A stretch of 64,000 bases of DNA from the NCBI RefSeq assembly GCF_008831285.2, contig NC_045150.1:6770001-6834000 (forward strand), read 5' to 3'. The notes under the pieces are model-generated. The model was given only the letters and a program-made list of their open reading frames with translations, did not search any database and was not told the DNA's origin. This DNA comes from Nymphaea colorata. Lineage: Eukaryota; Streptophyta; Magnoliopsida; Nymphaeales; Nymphaeaceae. Both the position numbers and the translations under genes were made by a program. Position 1 is the first letter of the stretch. Every line of letters begins with the position of its first letter. Positions 24,286 to 34,176 of the stretch are shown one piece after another.

Positions 24286-25228
24286 CTCTCAATACTATCA
24301 TCTTAACATCCTGGTGGTAGATCGAGTGAACGAGAGGCTAATCCTACTGTCTGAGTAAAGGGCGAAGCGCACCCCCCCCCCCCCCCCAAAGGACCCTTCT
24401 TTCACATTCAAAAGTACGTTCTTTTGAAAATTAAGGTCTTTCCATGGACAAAGATATAAACACGACAAGTAACCTATCAGCTCTCTCAATACTATCATCT
24501 TAACATCCTGGTGGTATATCAAGTGAGCGAGAGGCTAATCCTACCGCCTGAGTAAAGGCCGAAGCGCACCCCTCTAAAAGACCCTTATTTCACATTCAAA
24601 AGTACTTTCTTTTGAAAATTAAGGTCTTTTCATGGACAAAGATATGAACACGACAAGTAACCTATCAGCTCTCTCAATACCATCATTTTAACATCCTGGT
24701 GGTAGATCGAGTGAGCGAGAGGCTAATCCTACCGCCTGAGTAAAGGACGAAGCGGACCCCTCAAAGGATCCTTATTTCACATTCAAAAGTACGTTCTTTT
24801 GAAAATTAAGGTCTTTCCATGGACAAAGATATGAACACGACAAGTAACCTATCAGCTCTCTCAATACTATCATCTTAACATCCTGGTGGTAGATCGAGGA
24901 GGCTAATCCTACTCCTTGAGTAAAGGCCGAAGCGCACCCCCCCCCCCTCAAAGGATCCTTATTTCACATTCAAAAGTACGTTCTTTTGAAAATTAAAGTA
25001 TTTCCATGGACAAAGATATGAACACGACAAGTAACCTATCAGCTTTCTCAATACTATCATCTTAACATCTTGGTGGTAGATCGAGTGAGCGAGAGGTTAA
25101 TCTTACCGCCTGAGTAAAGGCCGAAGCGCACCACCCAAAGGACCCTTATTTCACATTTAAAAGTACGTTCTTTTGAAAATTAAGGTTTTTTCATGGACAA
25201 AGATATGAACACGACAAGTAACCTAATT
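24286..25228. repeat. tandem array, five units of about 187 bp
   Basis: Units begin with CTCTCAATACTATCATC at about 24286, 24483, 24671, 24858 and 25045, so periods are 197, 188, 187 and 187 bp. Each unit holds a TCGAGTGAGCGAGAGGCTAA block, a GAAGCGCACC block followed by a C-tract of variable length (17 C in unit 1, 9 in unit 4, short in the others), then AAAAGTACGTTCTTTTG and CATGGACAAAGATATGAACA. The larger first period is due mainly to the long C-tract. High similarity between units indicates recent amplification. There is no open frame through the array. Confidence 0.9.
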
Positions 25229-27173
25229 GTTGGGTCTCACATATGAGTGGACGTCATGCTTTTGAAAGTTCTAAGGGCGGTCATCGGTAACTTCTAAATT
25301 ATGAACGCAGGCTAACCTTTTGCTCCACTAGGAACCTAATTTTACAATCAAAATCAACCCAAAATATTAAAGTTGTGTTTGATCACTCCTCCTATAAAAG
25401 TCTATGATATGAAAACTGTGGGTTAAGATTAGTCTCTTCCTACATATAAAACAAGAAGTTCAAGTGTGGTTCTTAGGTCAGATCTAGGAGTCTTAGTTTG
25501 ATAAACCATGGATTTTTTGTTGGATATTTTACTACATCAGTAAAAAAAAAAAAGTCACGTTAGATTCATATTGAATCCATGGATTTCAAATATGGAATAA
25601 TCAGACACGCCCTAAAATCGTATTAAAATCCTAGTTTCAAACTTAGAACTTAGTTTAACAAAGTTTGTTTTTTATATCAAAATGTCTATGGCGGTCAGGA
25701 GATGACTTCATTCAAATTGATGGTTTCAACAATATTTTATAGTGTTCCCATTCAAATTTTAACATTTTTAAGTTGAACTGGCCGATTTTAGTACTTGATC
25801 AGCGCCCATGAGGGCCATGAGGGCCATCTAAAAGGGCATTTTGAAACGAGAATACTATATATTTTTTTAACTGAATATGTCTATTCTTAAACACTTTATG
25901 GGGTGTTTAGCGGCAGGGGGACACTATGAGTCTCATAAATCTGCTCCAAAGATTGAGCATATTCATACTAGAACTAGTGTTTTATGAATGTGCTCAATCT
26001 TTTGGGTCAGATTCATAAGACATTTACATAGTGTTTCAACTGTCAGACGACCTGTAATAGGACATTGTGTTCATGTTACCAAACACTTGTAAGGGATGTA
26101 CTTCTAGCATTCAATTTTGGACAGACCTTACCTAGAATATCTTGAACTTCAACCTTTAGATTATATGAATTAAGCTTTTACTGGCTCAAATTTAACGCTT
26201 AACATACACATGCATGCACACGCACAGGTTAAAAGCTAAGATTGGTCATAAACATGAAGATACATAGGATGTTTATGTCTGTAGGCTAAACTGGTGGTGG
26301 AGTTGTAAATTTTTAGCTTGGGGGCAGCAGTTATGAAAGTTGTGCGCTAAGTTCAAAAGGCACCCCATATAAAAATTATGTTTATATTTAAAAAAAAAAA
26401 AGTTGGTATATGTAATTTTAAAATTTGTACCAAATATCAATATGAACATAAGACTTTTTTATGGGTTGATGTTGACACTTGCCCACACGGTGCCCACACT
26501 CGCTTTCGTCCCCCTTGATGTGCATCATGGAAGGAGCAAATGCATCAAATGAGCCGCTGGCGGCGAGTCGCCCACTTAATGTAAAACACAACCACCAAGA
26601 TGCTTGACTCTTCTTTAATTCCATCAGTCCAAATAAGTAGGACAGTGAAAGGAAATCGAAGACATGGCGTCCTCTTTGACATAATGTGACCACCTTGAAA
26701 CCATTTACCAGTCAAAGAACGAGCGCCACAGATTCAAGACAAAGAGATTATGTAGTCTTCCATAATTGTTCCCTAGTTTCATCGTTCAGAGAGTCTTCTT
26801 CTTTTTTGCCATGTGTTTATTGTCAGCACTTTCGGAAAGAAAGAGCATCTTCCTTGATTTTTCTTCACGCGCTATGAAATTTCAGATCCTTTATGGACCC
26901 GCCCACGTTTGATTTCTTTGAAAAAGAAGCCCAAGTCTTTTTCTTTTGCATTGTTTGTATACAGACCAGGACCCTACAGTTTGCAGCATTGACACGGGCT
27001 TACGAAGAAAGAGACTGAGGGCAGTTGAACCTCCAGTGGCGAATATCTAATCAGGATCCAATGAAATGCTTGGGAGACCCTTGGTAGGTGAGTTGTAAAA
27101 TATGATAACTATGCGGCCTTAATTATCGGTCAAATTTCATAACATATTTGTCAAATCAAGGACATGTTAGGTG

Positions 27174-27177
<4 letters not shown>
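25229..27177. other. intergenic region, no gene recognised
   Basis: AT-rich sequence with only short frames. The one readable structure is the hairpin element at 25899-26055 (entered separately). Confidence 0.35.
25899..26055. mobile_element. palindromic MITE with arms of about 75 bp
   Basis: The two halves are near-complementary through most of the element: left GACACTATGAGTCTCATAAA and AGATTGAGCATATTCAT, right ATGAATGTGCTCAATCTTTT and CATTTACATAGTGTTTC. The centre is TAGAACTAG. Related words (ATGAATCTGCTCC) occur in the elements at 24.0 kb and 41.65 kb, so it belongs to the same short family. It has no coding capacity. Confidence 0.6.

Positions 27178-27262
<85 letters not shown>
27178..27262. 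repeat. (TA)n microsatellite, about 42 units
   Basis: An uninterrupted TA run. Other TA runs in the window lie at about 27550-27578, 33560-33592, 41130-41167, 44579-44647 and 51279-51319. Confidence 0.95.
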
Positions 27263-27264
<2 letters not shown>

Positions 27265-27291
27265 AGCTTTTATAGTACTGATTGTCTTGGT

Positions 27292-27481
27292 AAGGGGCGG
27301 AGGCTGGAGGCCCGCATGGGCCCTAGCCCCACTTCATTTTTTTTTTTTTAATTTATATATAAATTTTAAGAAATTTTATTTGTCTTATATAAAAATTTTG
27401 AAAAATGATATTTCGGCCCATGTCAAAATTTAAAAACTTTAATTTGGCCCTCCTCATGAAAAATTTCCGTCTTCGCTCCTG
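27292..27481 (+). mobile_element. hAT-type MITE, copy with exact 8-bp target duplication
   Basis: The element begins AAGGGGCGGAGG and ends CTTCGCTCCTG, imperfect inverted ends. It is flanked by the direct repeat GTCTTGGT at 27284-27291 and 27482-27489, the 8-bp duplication expected of the hAT superfamily. The interior is conserved among copies: a GCATGGGCCCTAGCCCCAC block, an A/T-rich stretch with AAATTTTAAGAAATTTTATT and AAAATGATATTT, and GGCCCTCCTCATGAAAAATTT near the right end. It has no coding capacity. Confidence 0.75.
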
Positions 27482-27489
27482 GTCTTGGT

Positions 27490-27545
27490 GGTGTGTTTAA
27501 TCAATGCAAATGGTGGATGGAGATCTGGATGGCCAGAGGATTTCA

Positions 27546-27583
<38 letters not shown>

Positions 27584-28112
27584 TTAAATCCAGCAATTAC
27601 ATTGCTTATGACAACAAGAGCACTGTTCCGAATAGCATGTAAAACAATGTTAAAACTGAGGAGATAGAGCAATTGAATCTGGGGTTGTGGAGCGACAGTG
27701 CATGCGGATCCAGAACCAAATCCAGGGAACTCACGCGGATCCAATACAAGATCAAATCATGAATCCTAGCGCAAAATGCAGATTTGGATAAGGAGAAAGA
27801 GCAAAAAATTTCATAAGAAAACCCATCTGTAAGGGGCAACACCTTATTTGCAGGACTCTGAAATCTCCATGACTGTTCTTAATTTTAGAAAGTTGCAGGG
27901 AGTATTTTTGTAAATCCTTTTGAGCAGTATAACGTCTTCTCCTTCATCCTTCCAAGATCTAGTGCTGTGTCAAGTGGTTTTCCCACAATGGCTTCTGTTT
28001 CTTATCTACTCTTTCATCATGTTTTCATTGGATATTCATTTCACACTCTCACATTTTCATGCATTGAGTTTCGTGGGGTGGAAATGTTTTTTCGGAAGGA
28101 AGACACTGGCGT
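27490..28112. other. intergenic, no gene recognised
   Basis: It contains a TA microsatellite (about 27550-27578) and AT-rich sequence with short open frames that resemble no known family. No transposon ends were identified apart from those of the flanking elements. Confidence 0.3.
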
Positions 28113-28330
28113 TTAGGGGCGGAGGCAGGATTTTTACTTGGTGGAAGCGAATGATCGAGCGATAAATTGAATTAAATTTTTGAAATAATTTTACTGAAAG
28201 AACTCTTATTTTTCAAAAGTTTTACAAGGGACAAAATGACAATTTTGAAAATTTTCATATGCAAAATCTAATTTTTCAAAATGTGAAGGTGCCCATGGCC
28301 CCCTCCTGGCCTTCCCTCTCTCTTGTTTAC
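28113..28330 (-). mobile_element. diverged hAT-type MITE copy, reverse orientation
   Basis: The left end is TAGGGGCGGAGGCAGGATTTT. The interior matches the reverse complement of the family: ATTTTTCAAAAGTTTTACAA and GGTGCCCATGGCCCCCTCC near the right end. The right end is decayed and no target duplication is visible. Confidence 0.5.
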
Positions 28331-28612
28331 CTCTTCAAGCCATCATTAATTTTTTATATGCTTCCCCGCTGGTTATTCCATATTTGCTTAGATTTCTTTC
28401 ATATTTCATTGTATGTTGTGTGCATTTAATTAAAAGCCAGTCTAAATGGTGTCTAGAGGTAGTCCGGTGTAGTTTTCTGATCACAAAGTAGTAGGATTAT
28501 TTTTCCCATTACTTGAGGCAGCAAACATCTTCTTAATTCGTTTCCTCTCCTTCGTTTTTCTTTAAATTACATATTCTTGAGTTACCTATTGTTTCGGCTG
28601 TAGGGCATGTGG

Positions 28613-28765
28613 TCAGGGGTGGAGCGGAGCTAAGGGGTGCCCGCAGGGCCATGGACCTCCTAAAAAATATATATTATATAAATTTTAAAAAATTTCACTT
28701 GTCTTATATAAATATTTTGAAAAATGATATTTTAACTCTTGTCAAAATTTAAACAAATTTAAAAA
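28613..28765 (+). mobile_element. truncated hAT-type MITE copy
   Basis: The left end TCAGGGGTGGAGCGGAGC and the GCAGGGCCATGGACCTCC block are followed by the shared core (AAATTTCACTTGTCTTATAT, AAAATGATATTTTAAC). Similarity stops after ACTTTAAGTTGATG, so the right end is missing. Confidence 0.55.
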
Positions 28766-28769
28766 CTTT

Positions 28770-29963
28770 AAGTTGATGATAGACCATAGTTACAGATATT
28801 GTTTTAGTGTTTTAAGCAGCAAAGTTTTTCCTCAAGTATTACACATCAAACGTGAAAAAAATTGTCAATTTTTTAAAACTTCTTAAAAATTATGAGAAAA
28901 CCTAGTAAATGAGCAACTAATAAGACAACATTAAATGGAAATAAATAGCTTATAATTAAATACGTGAAAAACACCTGAAATGAGAAAAAAAAAAACCATA
29001 AAGGGGAAAAATCATGTCCTTTTCTCGTTTTTTATTTTCGCTTTTTCCCCCTTTTCTGGCTGACTTACTTTTTGGTATTTTTAACGCGTCTCTAATATAT
29101 ATATAAAAATAAATAAATAAATAAATAAAAGAGTTTATGACTATGTTATAAATAGAGCAGTTCAACTGTTCTTTCTATTTTGGTTGGAGTTTAAAATCCA
29201 TCTCGCTGTAGGAAGAACTTGTCGACATCTTCTCTTCTTTCTCTCATTATGTTTTTCCGAGTCAGCTCTTCTATTTTGTATTGTGTTCTCTGTTCGGAAG
29301 ATGATCATATGTCGTGCGGACTTGTTTTCAATTAGAAATATTTTGAATTCCGTCAGTTTTTCTTGTTTTCATGTTCTGTGGATGCCGACGACAGCTAATA
29401 ACTTGCCTGTTGGTTTCATGCAATCATGCATTAATGTCTTTAATTCATGTTTTGTATAATTCCTCGAGCATTTTTGCACTACCATTAGCAATTTAATAGC
29501 ATTTCATGCACTTTAGTTGCTCTCTGGAGTACTTCTCCTTTAATTTGCATGTATTTAGTGTTTTCTTCCAGGAGTTATGTCCATGGAGATCATCCCTCAC
29601 ATAATGTAATTCCTAAATTCTACCAAAACAGTAGGAGAGTTTCCTTAGTTCTAGGGTGTTGAAAAAAAAAATTGCATGTTGGCACATAAGTGTTCCGGCA
29701 ATAATGGGGATACCTCAAAGAGGCCGAAGCCCCTTCTCCTTTTCTTGAGGTCCTATGTCGAAAGATGTTTCAAGATTTGGGGAGCAGGACACATGTGAAC
29801 TAAAATATTGTGCGACTGCCGTTTGTAGTCTAGAAAAATAGCGCCTGCTGAAATTGAATTGACAACCAAATTTCAACCCGTTCATCAATCCGACCAGCTG
29901 TTGCATTATGCCCAATAACAAGGATACCCTCAACTTTTAAAAGTAAACAAGGGGGCCCTCCAC
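28770..29963. other. intergenic, no gene recognised
   Basis: It contains short (AAAT)n near 29105-29130. A minus-strand frame of about 70 codons near 29715-29950 has a fairly ordinary amino-acid mix, but I cannot match it to a family; it may be a captured gene fragment. Confidence 0.3.
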
Positions 29964-30162
29964 TAGGGGCGGAGCCCAGGGTGGCGCTGCATGGGCCCTG
30001 GCCCCACCTCAAAAAAAAAAACTTTTTAAAAAATTATATGTAAATTTTAGAAAATTTCACTTGCCGTGTATAAAAATTTTAAAAAACGATATTTTGGCCT
30101 CAAGCGAAATTTAGAAGCTTTAGTTTGACCCCCCTCATGAAAAATTTCTCGCTTTGCCCATG
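29964..30162 (+). mobile_element. hAT-type MITE copy with near-perfect 8-bp target duplication
   Basis: It starts TAGGGGCGGAGCCCAGG and ends CGCTTTGCCCATG. The flanks CCCTCCAC (29956-29963) and TCCTCGAC (30163-30170) agree at six of eight positions. The internal blocks GCATGGGCCCTGGCCCCACC and AAAACGATATTTTGGCC match the other copies. Confidence 0.7.
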
Positions 30163-30872
30163 TCCTCGACATTTATATATTCATAGATGGCCACCTTGGT
30201 GATGGCCCTGATGCAAGCCATTACATAGTTAACAAATATACTAAAATACCCTTAACTTATTAGATGAACGCTGGAAAGGCTAGTTATTTTCTGGATATGT
30301 TGTATCAACAGCTAATGATTTTACCAGTAAAAACGATTGCAAGGGGAATAGCTGATATCAAATCCCAGCGTTGATGTCTTGCTTTGTTTTCATTTTTTAT
30401 TTGTTTAATTGAAATATGGATGTCACTTTGGGAACCCCATCAAGGACTATGTTACAAATCAAAATCTGACCACTAATTCTAATGTTGGACAGGCTCAACT
30501 GAAATGTGGATATGTTTTTAAGATCATAAGTAATAATGTATACAAATTAGAAATAAAATTTAACTTATCAAGTAAAAATGCCATTATGAATGCTAGTTGC
30601 ATTGATATGTTGAAGAGTAAGAAGGAACTATTGGAATCCTTGTAAGAACTTGACATATTTTTGTTGCAGAAACAAAAGCATCTTGATGATATTTAACTCT
30701 CAGCTCTCACTTTTATGAATGCAAAACTTTTACTTATAATATATGTGCATGCATGTTTAATAGCAGTGGCGGAGCTACGTTGTAGTTGATGTGGTCCATT
30801 GTTACATCAGTAAACAAATTTTACTCTGTTTACATATAAAAACTTCCTTAATTTTCAATTTCTCAATATCCC

Positions 30873-31215
30873 TCTCCAAGGCCATGCATACAAGGATCTA
30901 TTCATGAACCCCAGAATTCCTGGCCGTCCGATCTCAGAATCCAAACTCTCTCCCCTCTACAAGACTAACCAAAAAAAGGTGCAAAGATGAGAATGGTTCC
31001 AACCAATTTACACTATCCCTATGATTCTAGAGAGAGAGAGAGAGAATCATGGGGATAGTGCAAATTGGTGTAAACCATTCTCATCTTTGCACCTTTTTTT
31101 GGTTTCCTGCATGCATGTTTCTCTTCCCTCTTCTTCTCTTGGCAAACCCGGATGGCCAGGAATTCTGAGGTTCATGAACAGATCCTTGTAAACAACGCCT
31201 TAGAGAGAGAGAGAG
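30873..31215. mobile_element. hairpin element with two nested inverted-repeat blocks
   Basis: The inner block pairs about 57 bp on each side (left about 30969-31028, right about 31042-31103) with only about four mismatches around a short AGAGAG loop; both arms carry AGGTGCAAAGATGAGAATGG or its complement. An outer block pairs about 30880-30922 with about 31152-31200 (CAAGGATCTATTCATGAACC facing GGTTCATGAACAGATCCTTG, then CAGGAATTCTG facing CAGAATTCCTG). Between the blocks the strands do not pair. The layout suits a MITE or a small-RNA hairpin precursor. It encodes no protein. Confidence 0.7.
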
Positions 31216-31446
31216 AGATGTGGTCTCTTAACGAAATTTCCTTTTTTTGTTTTTATTAAAAAGTTCTTTTTTTATTAAAAAGTTCTTTGTCCACAAATCT
31301 TGCACTTTGTGAAAAAGATTTCAAAATAATCAAATTGGGCAAAAATGTAGTGAGGAACAATTCTTCAAAATAGAAGCAAATGGGTGGGAACACACAAAAG
31401 TTATGCAATAACAACAGTGATCTACCTAATAGAACACAGCCATAGT

Positions 31447-33039
31447 CACTAGGGCCCGTTTGATGCAAGGAAAAATCTTGTGCATCGGTTGAAAACTGTA
31501 TGGGTGTGTGAAATTTCACCTATTCACCTCCCGATACAACAAACACGATGAAATTTCACCCGAAAACTCGTACACAGGTATCTCCTCTCTCGTTGCATGT
31601 CCTCCTCTCTTTCTGCGTCTCTCCTCTCTTGCTGCGTCTCCTCCTCTCTCGCTCTCTTGTTCCTCACCTTTGCTACTGCACAGGTCTCTTCCTACTCCGG
31701 GGTTGTTTTCTGAGTGGTGGATCTTGATCTGAGATTTTTGTCTGCACCTGTTTGGTTTTCTGGAGGAGGGTTGTCCCGGCGAGGAGATCAAGTAAACCAG
31801 GTATGGCAAAATAGAAAGGAACGAAGGGAAACTTGATCTTTTCCATCTCTCCTCACATTCCTCATTTTTCTTCGTTGATACGAAAGAACGATGTTTTATA
31901 TGCGCTACTGATCATGATTTTACTTTGGTTTTACATTTCCTCGAATACTTCATTTATTGAGTTTTTGGCTCCTTCCAGTTCAACGATTGGTCATCTCTTA
32001 GTCCACGGCAAGTTGGAGATTGGTGAAAGTGGGTTTCAATAAACCCTTGTGAAACTCCTAGTTGAGATTGGAGAACTTGGATTAGAGTTGTTTTTCAGAG
32101 TTGTTTTTTGTGACTTCTAGTCTTATATGCTGGTGACTTTGTGACTTTTTTGTCTCTTTAGCAATGTGTATATCTGTTCAATGTTCATACCTTACAATGC
32201 AATATTAACATTTGTATATTTGTCGTATTGATGGCATGGAAGAATTTAACATGGTAAATTTATAATGGTAAATTTTTCTAAAAAAATTTACAAGATGAAA
32301 TTTCTCGTTCTTTCAATATGAGACCTTGTTTGATGACAGGGTCTCAGTTTTTAACGTGGTAAAATTAACCATGTCGTGGACTAAGAGATGACCAATCGTT
32401 GAAATGGAAGGAGACAAAAACTTAATAAATGAAGTATTCAAGGAAATGTAAGACCAAAGTAAAATCATGACTAGTAGTGCATATAAAACATCGTTCTCTC
32501 GTACCAACAAAGAAAAATGAGGAATGTGAGGAGAGATGGAAAAGATCAAGTTTCCCTTCGTTCCTTTCTCTTTTGCCATACCTGGTTTACTTGATCTCCT
32601 CGTCGGGAAAACCCTCCTCCAAAAAACCAAACAGATGCAGACAAAAATCTCAGATCAAGATACACCACTCAGAAAACAACCCTGGAGCAGGAAGAAACAT
32701 GTGCAGCAGCAAAGGTGAGGAACAAGAGAGCGAGAGAGGAGGACACGCAGCGGGAGAAGAGATACCTATGCAGCAAGAGATGAGAGGTTCCGTCGAGTGA
32801 GGAAGGGAAAGCAGCAAGAGAGGGGAAGATGGGCATCTACGGGAGGGGAAAAATTGAGAAACCTAATGGCTCTCAGTTTTGTTACCGAAAAGGTCCGACC
32901 TAGGTCAGACTTGAGTTTTTTGGGTGAAATTTCATCATGTTTGTTACGTTGGAAGGTGAACGGGTGAAATTTCACCCACCCGCATAGTTTTCAACCAATG
33001 CACATGATTTTTTGGGTGCATCAAATGGTAATTTTAGTG
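31447..33039. mobile_element. 1.6-kb foldback element with inverted arms of over 550 bp
   Basis: The left arm (about 31447-32010) and right arm (about 32368-33039) are inverted copies separated by a loop of about 360 bp. The outer ends read CACTAGGGCCCGTTTGATGCA and, on the other strand, CACTAAAATTACCATTTGATGCA; each arm then carries GGGTGAAATTTCACC-type palindromes. Inside the arms a stretch of about 300 bp is nearly identical (for example GTTGTTTTCTGAGTGGTG and GGAGATCAAGTAAACCAGG), while segments around 31560-31610 and 32810-32910 have diverged. Mirrored open frames are found in both arms simply because of the symmetry; they look like no known protein. The termini resemble CACTA elements, but the flanking triplets (AGT and ATG) do not match, so the superfamily is unproven. 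Confidence 0.75.
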
Positions 33040-33554
33040 ATGGGAGCATTGTCACAATAATCAATAAAACGTAAATCAGCTATAGGAAATAAAAACCAGA
33101 AGAAGAAGGGGAGACAACGAAACAGATGAGCTGATCTTGTTCTTCATTTTGGTGAGAAAGCCCAGGCCGGCAAGCTGCATATATATATCATGTATCTCAT
33201 ACACACAGCCCAATGCCATGCATCGAACTATGTGTGTAAGATTTTATAGGAATCCACATTATATATAAATAGCACTGGATTCCTCCAATGGCCCTGGCTA
33301 TATATAGAAAATGTGGATTCCTCTAGTCTATCACACATGAGGATAGATGGTCAGATGGCCAAAGGAATCCAATGTTATATATATATTTATATATATTGAG
33401 TCAATGTTAACCGTAGCTAGTCATTGAGCCATCTAATCTCAGATACAGGTGGATGGTTAAAAAAAATATATGAAAAAGAAAGTGAAAACTAATACTTAAA
33501 CTTTTTGTTCTTGTTTGTTAGATGGGTGGGTGATTTAAAAAGTTAGAGTCACCA

Positions 33555-33598
<44 letters not shown>

Positions 33599-34176
33599 AT
33601 TATTATTATTATGACTAATTTTTCCCAGTCTAGGTTTTTCAAATGGATAAATGCTTTTAGCCAGGGCTGGGTGTACGTAGACTTGTGCTAAAAATATTTA
33701 CCCGCGGTTTGTGGCTAAAGACCAGTTTCCCAACAACTGCATCAAATAAGACGTCCCTATCCATGCCCAAACTCTCTCCAAACCTGAGGTTTGATAAATC
33801 CATGTAGCTCGACTCACCATGCTTGTGCCAATCTATGTGGCCGAGTGGATGCGAACACGTCTCTTGGTGTTTTCAAATCCCATGCCACTGTTCTTGATTT
33901 CATAACTAAATTACAGTAGAAAAACTAAAGGAAGACTCGAGTTGTAAAACCCAATAGCCTGCAAAATATGGATCCAAAACTAAACTCTATGTCCAGTTCA
34001 TACGCTTAGATAGCATTTGGTAGGAATAATTTATGTTGTTGGACCATATATCCCAGTCAGGTTGGTGGAACGGGGAGGAGGAAAGCAACACCAAGTTGTG
34101 TTCAAACTGAGGCATGATCAGTTTGAATCGACAGCAGCAGAAGAAGAAGAAGATGAACATAGGAGATGATATCTGC
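33040..34176. other. intergenic region downstream of NRT2
   Basis: It contains a short inverted repeat (AGGAATCCACATTATATATA near 33249 facing its complement near 33299-33322), a TA run followed by an ATT run (about 33560-33612), and the presumed NRT2 3'UTR at its right end. No gene was recognised. Confidence 0.4.

Noticed and set aside
27164-27433. Tyr-Ile repeat open frames
   Set aside because: They are translations of the (TA)n microsatellite, not proteins.
29715-29950. Minus-strand frame as a captured gene fragment
   Set aside because: The amino-acid composition is ordinary, but I could not match any family and the frame is interrupted; kept only as a remark.
31516-32800. Pairs of similar open frames on opposite strands suggesting duplicated small genes
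   Set aside because: They mirror each other because they lie in the inverted arms of the foldback element; the translations have no domain and no start context.
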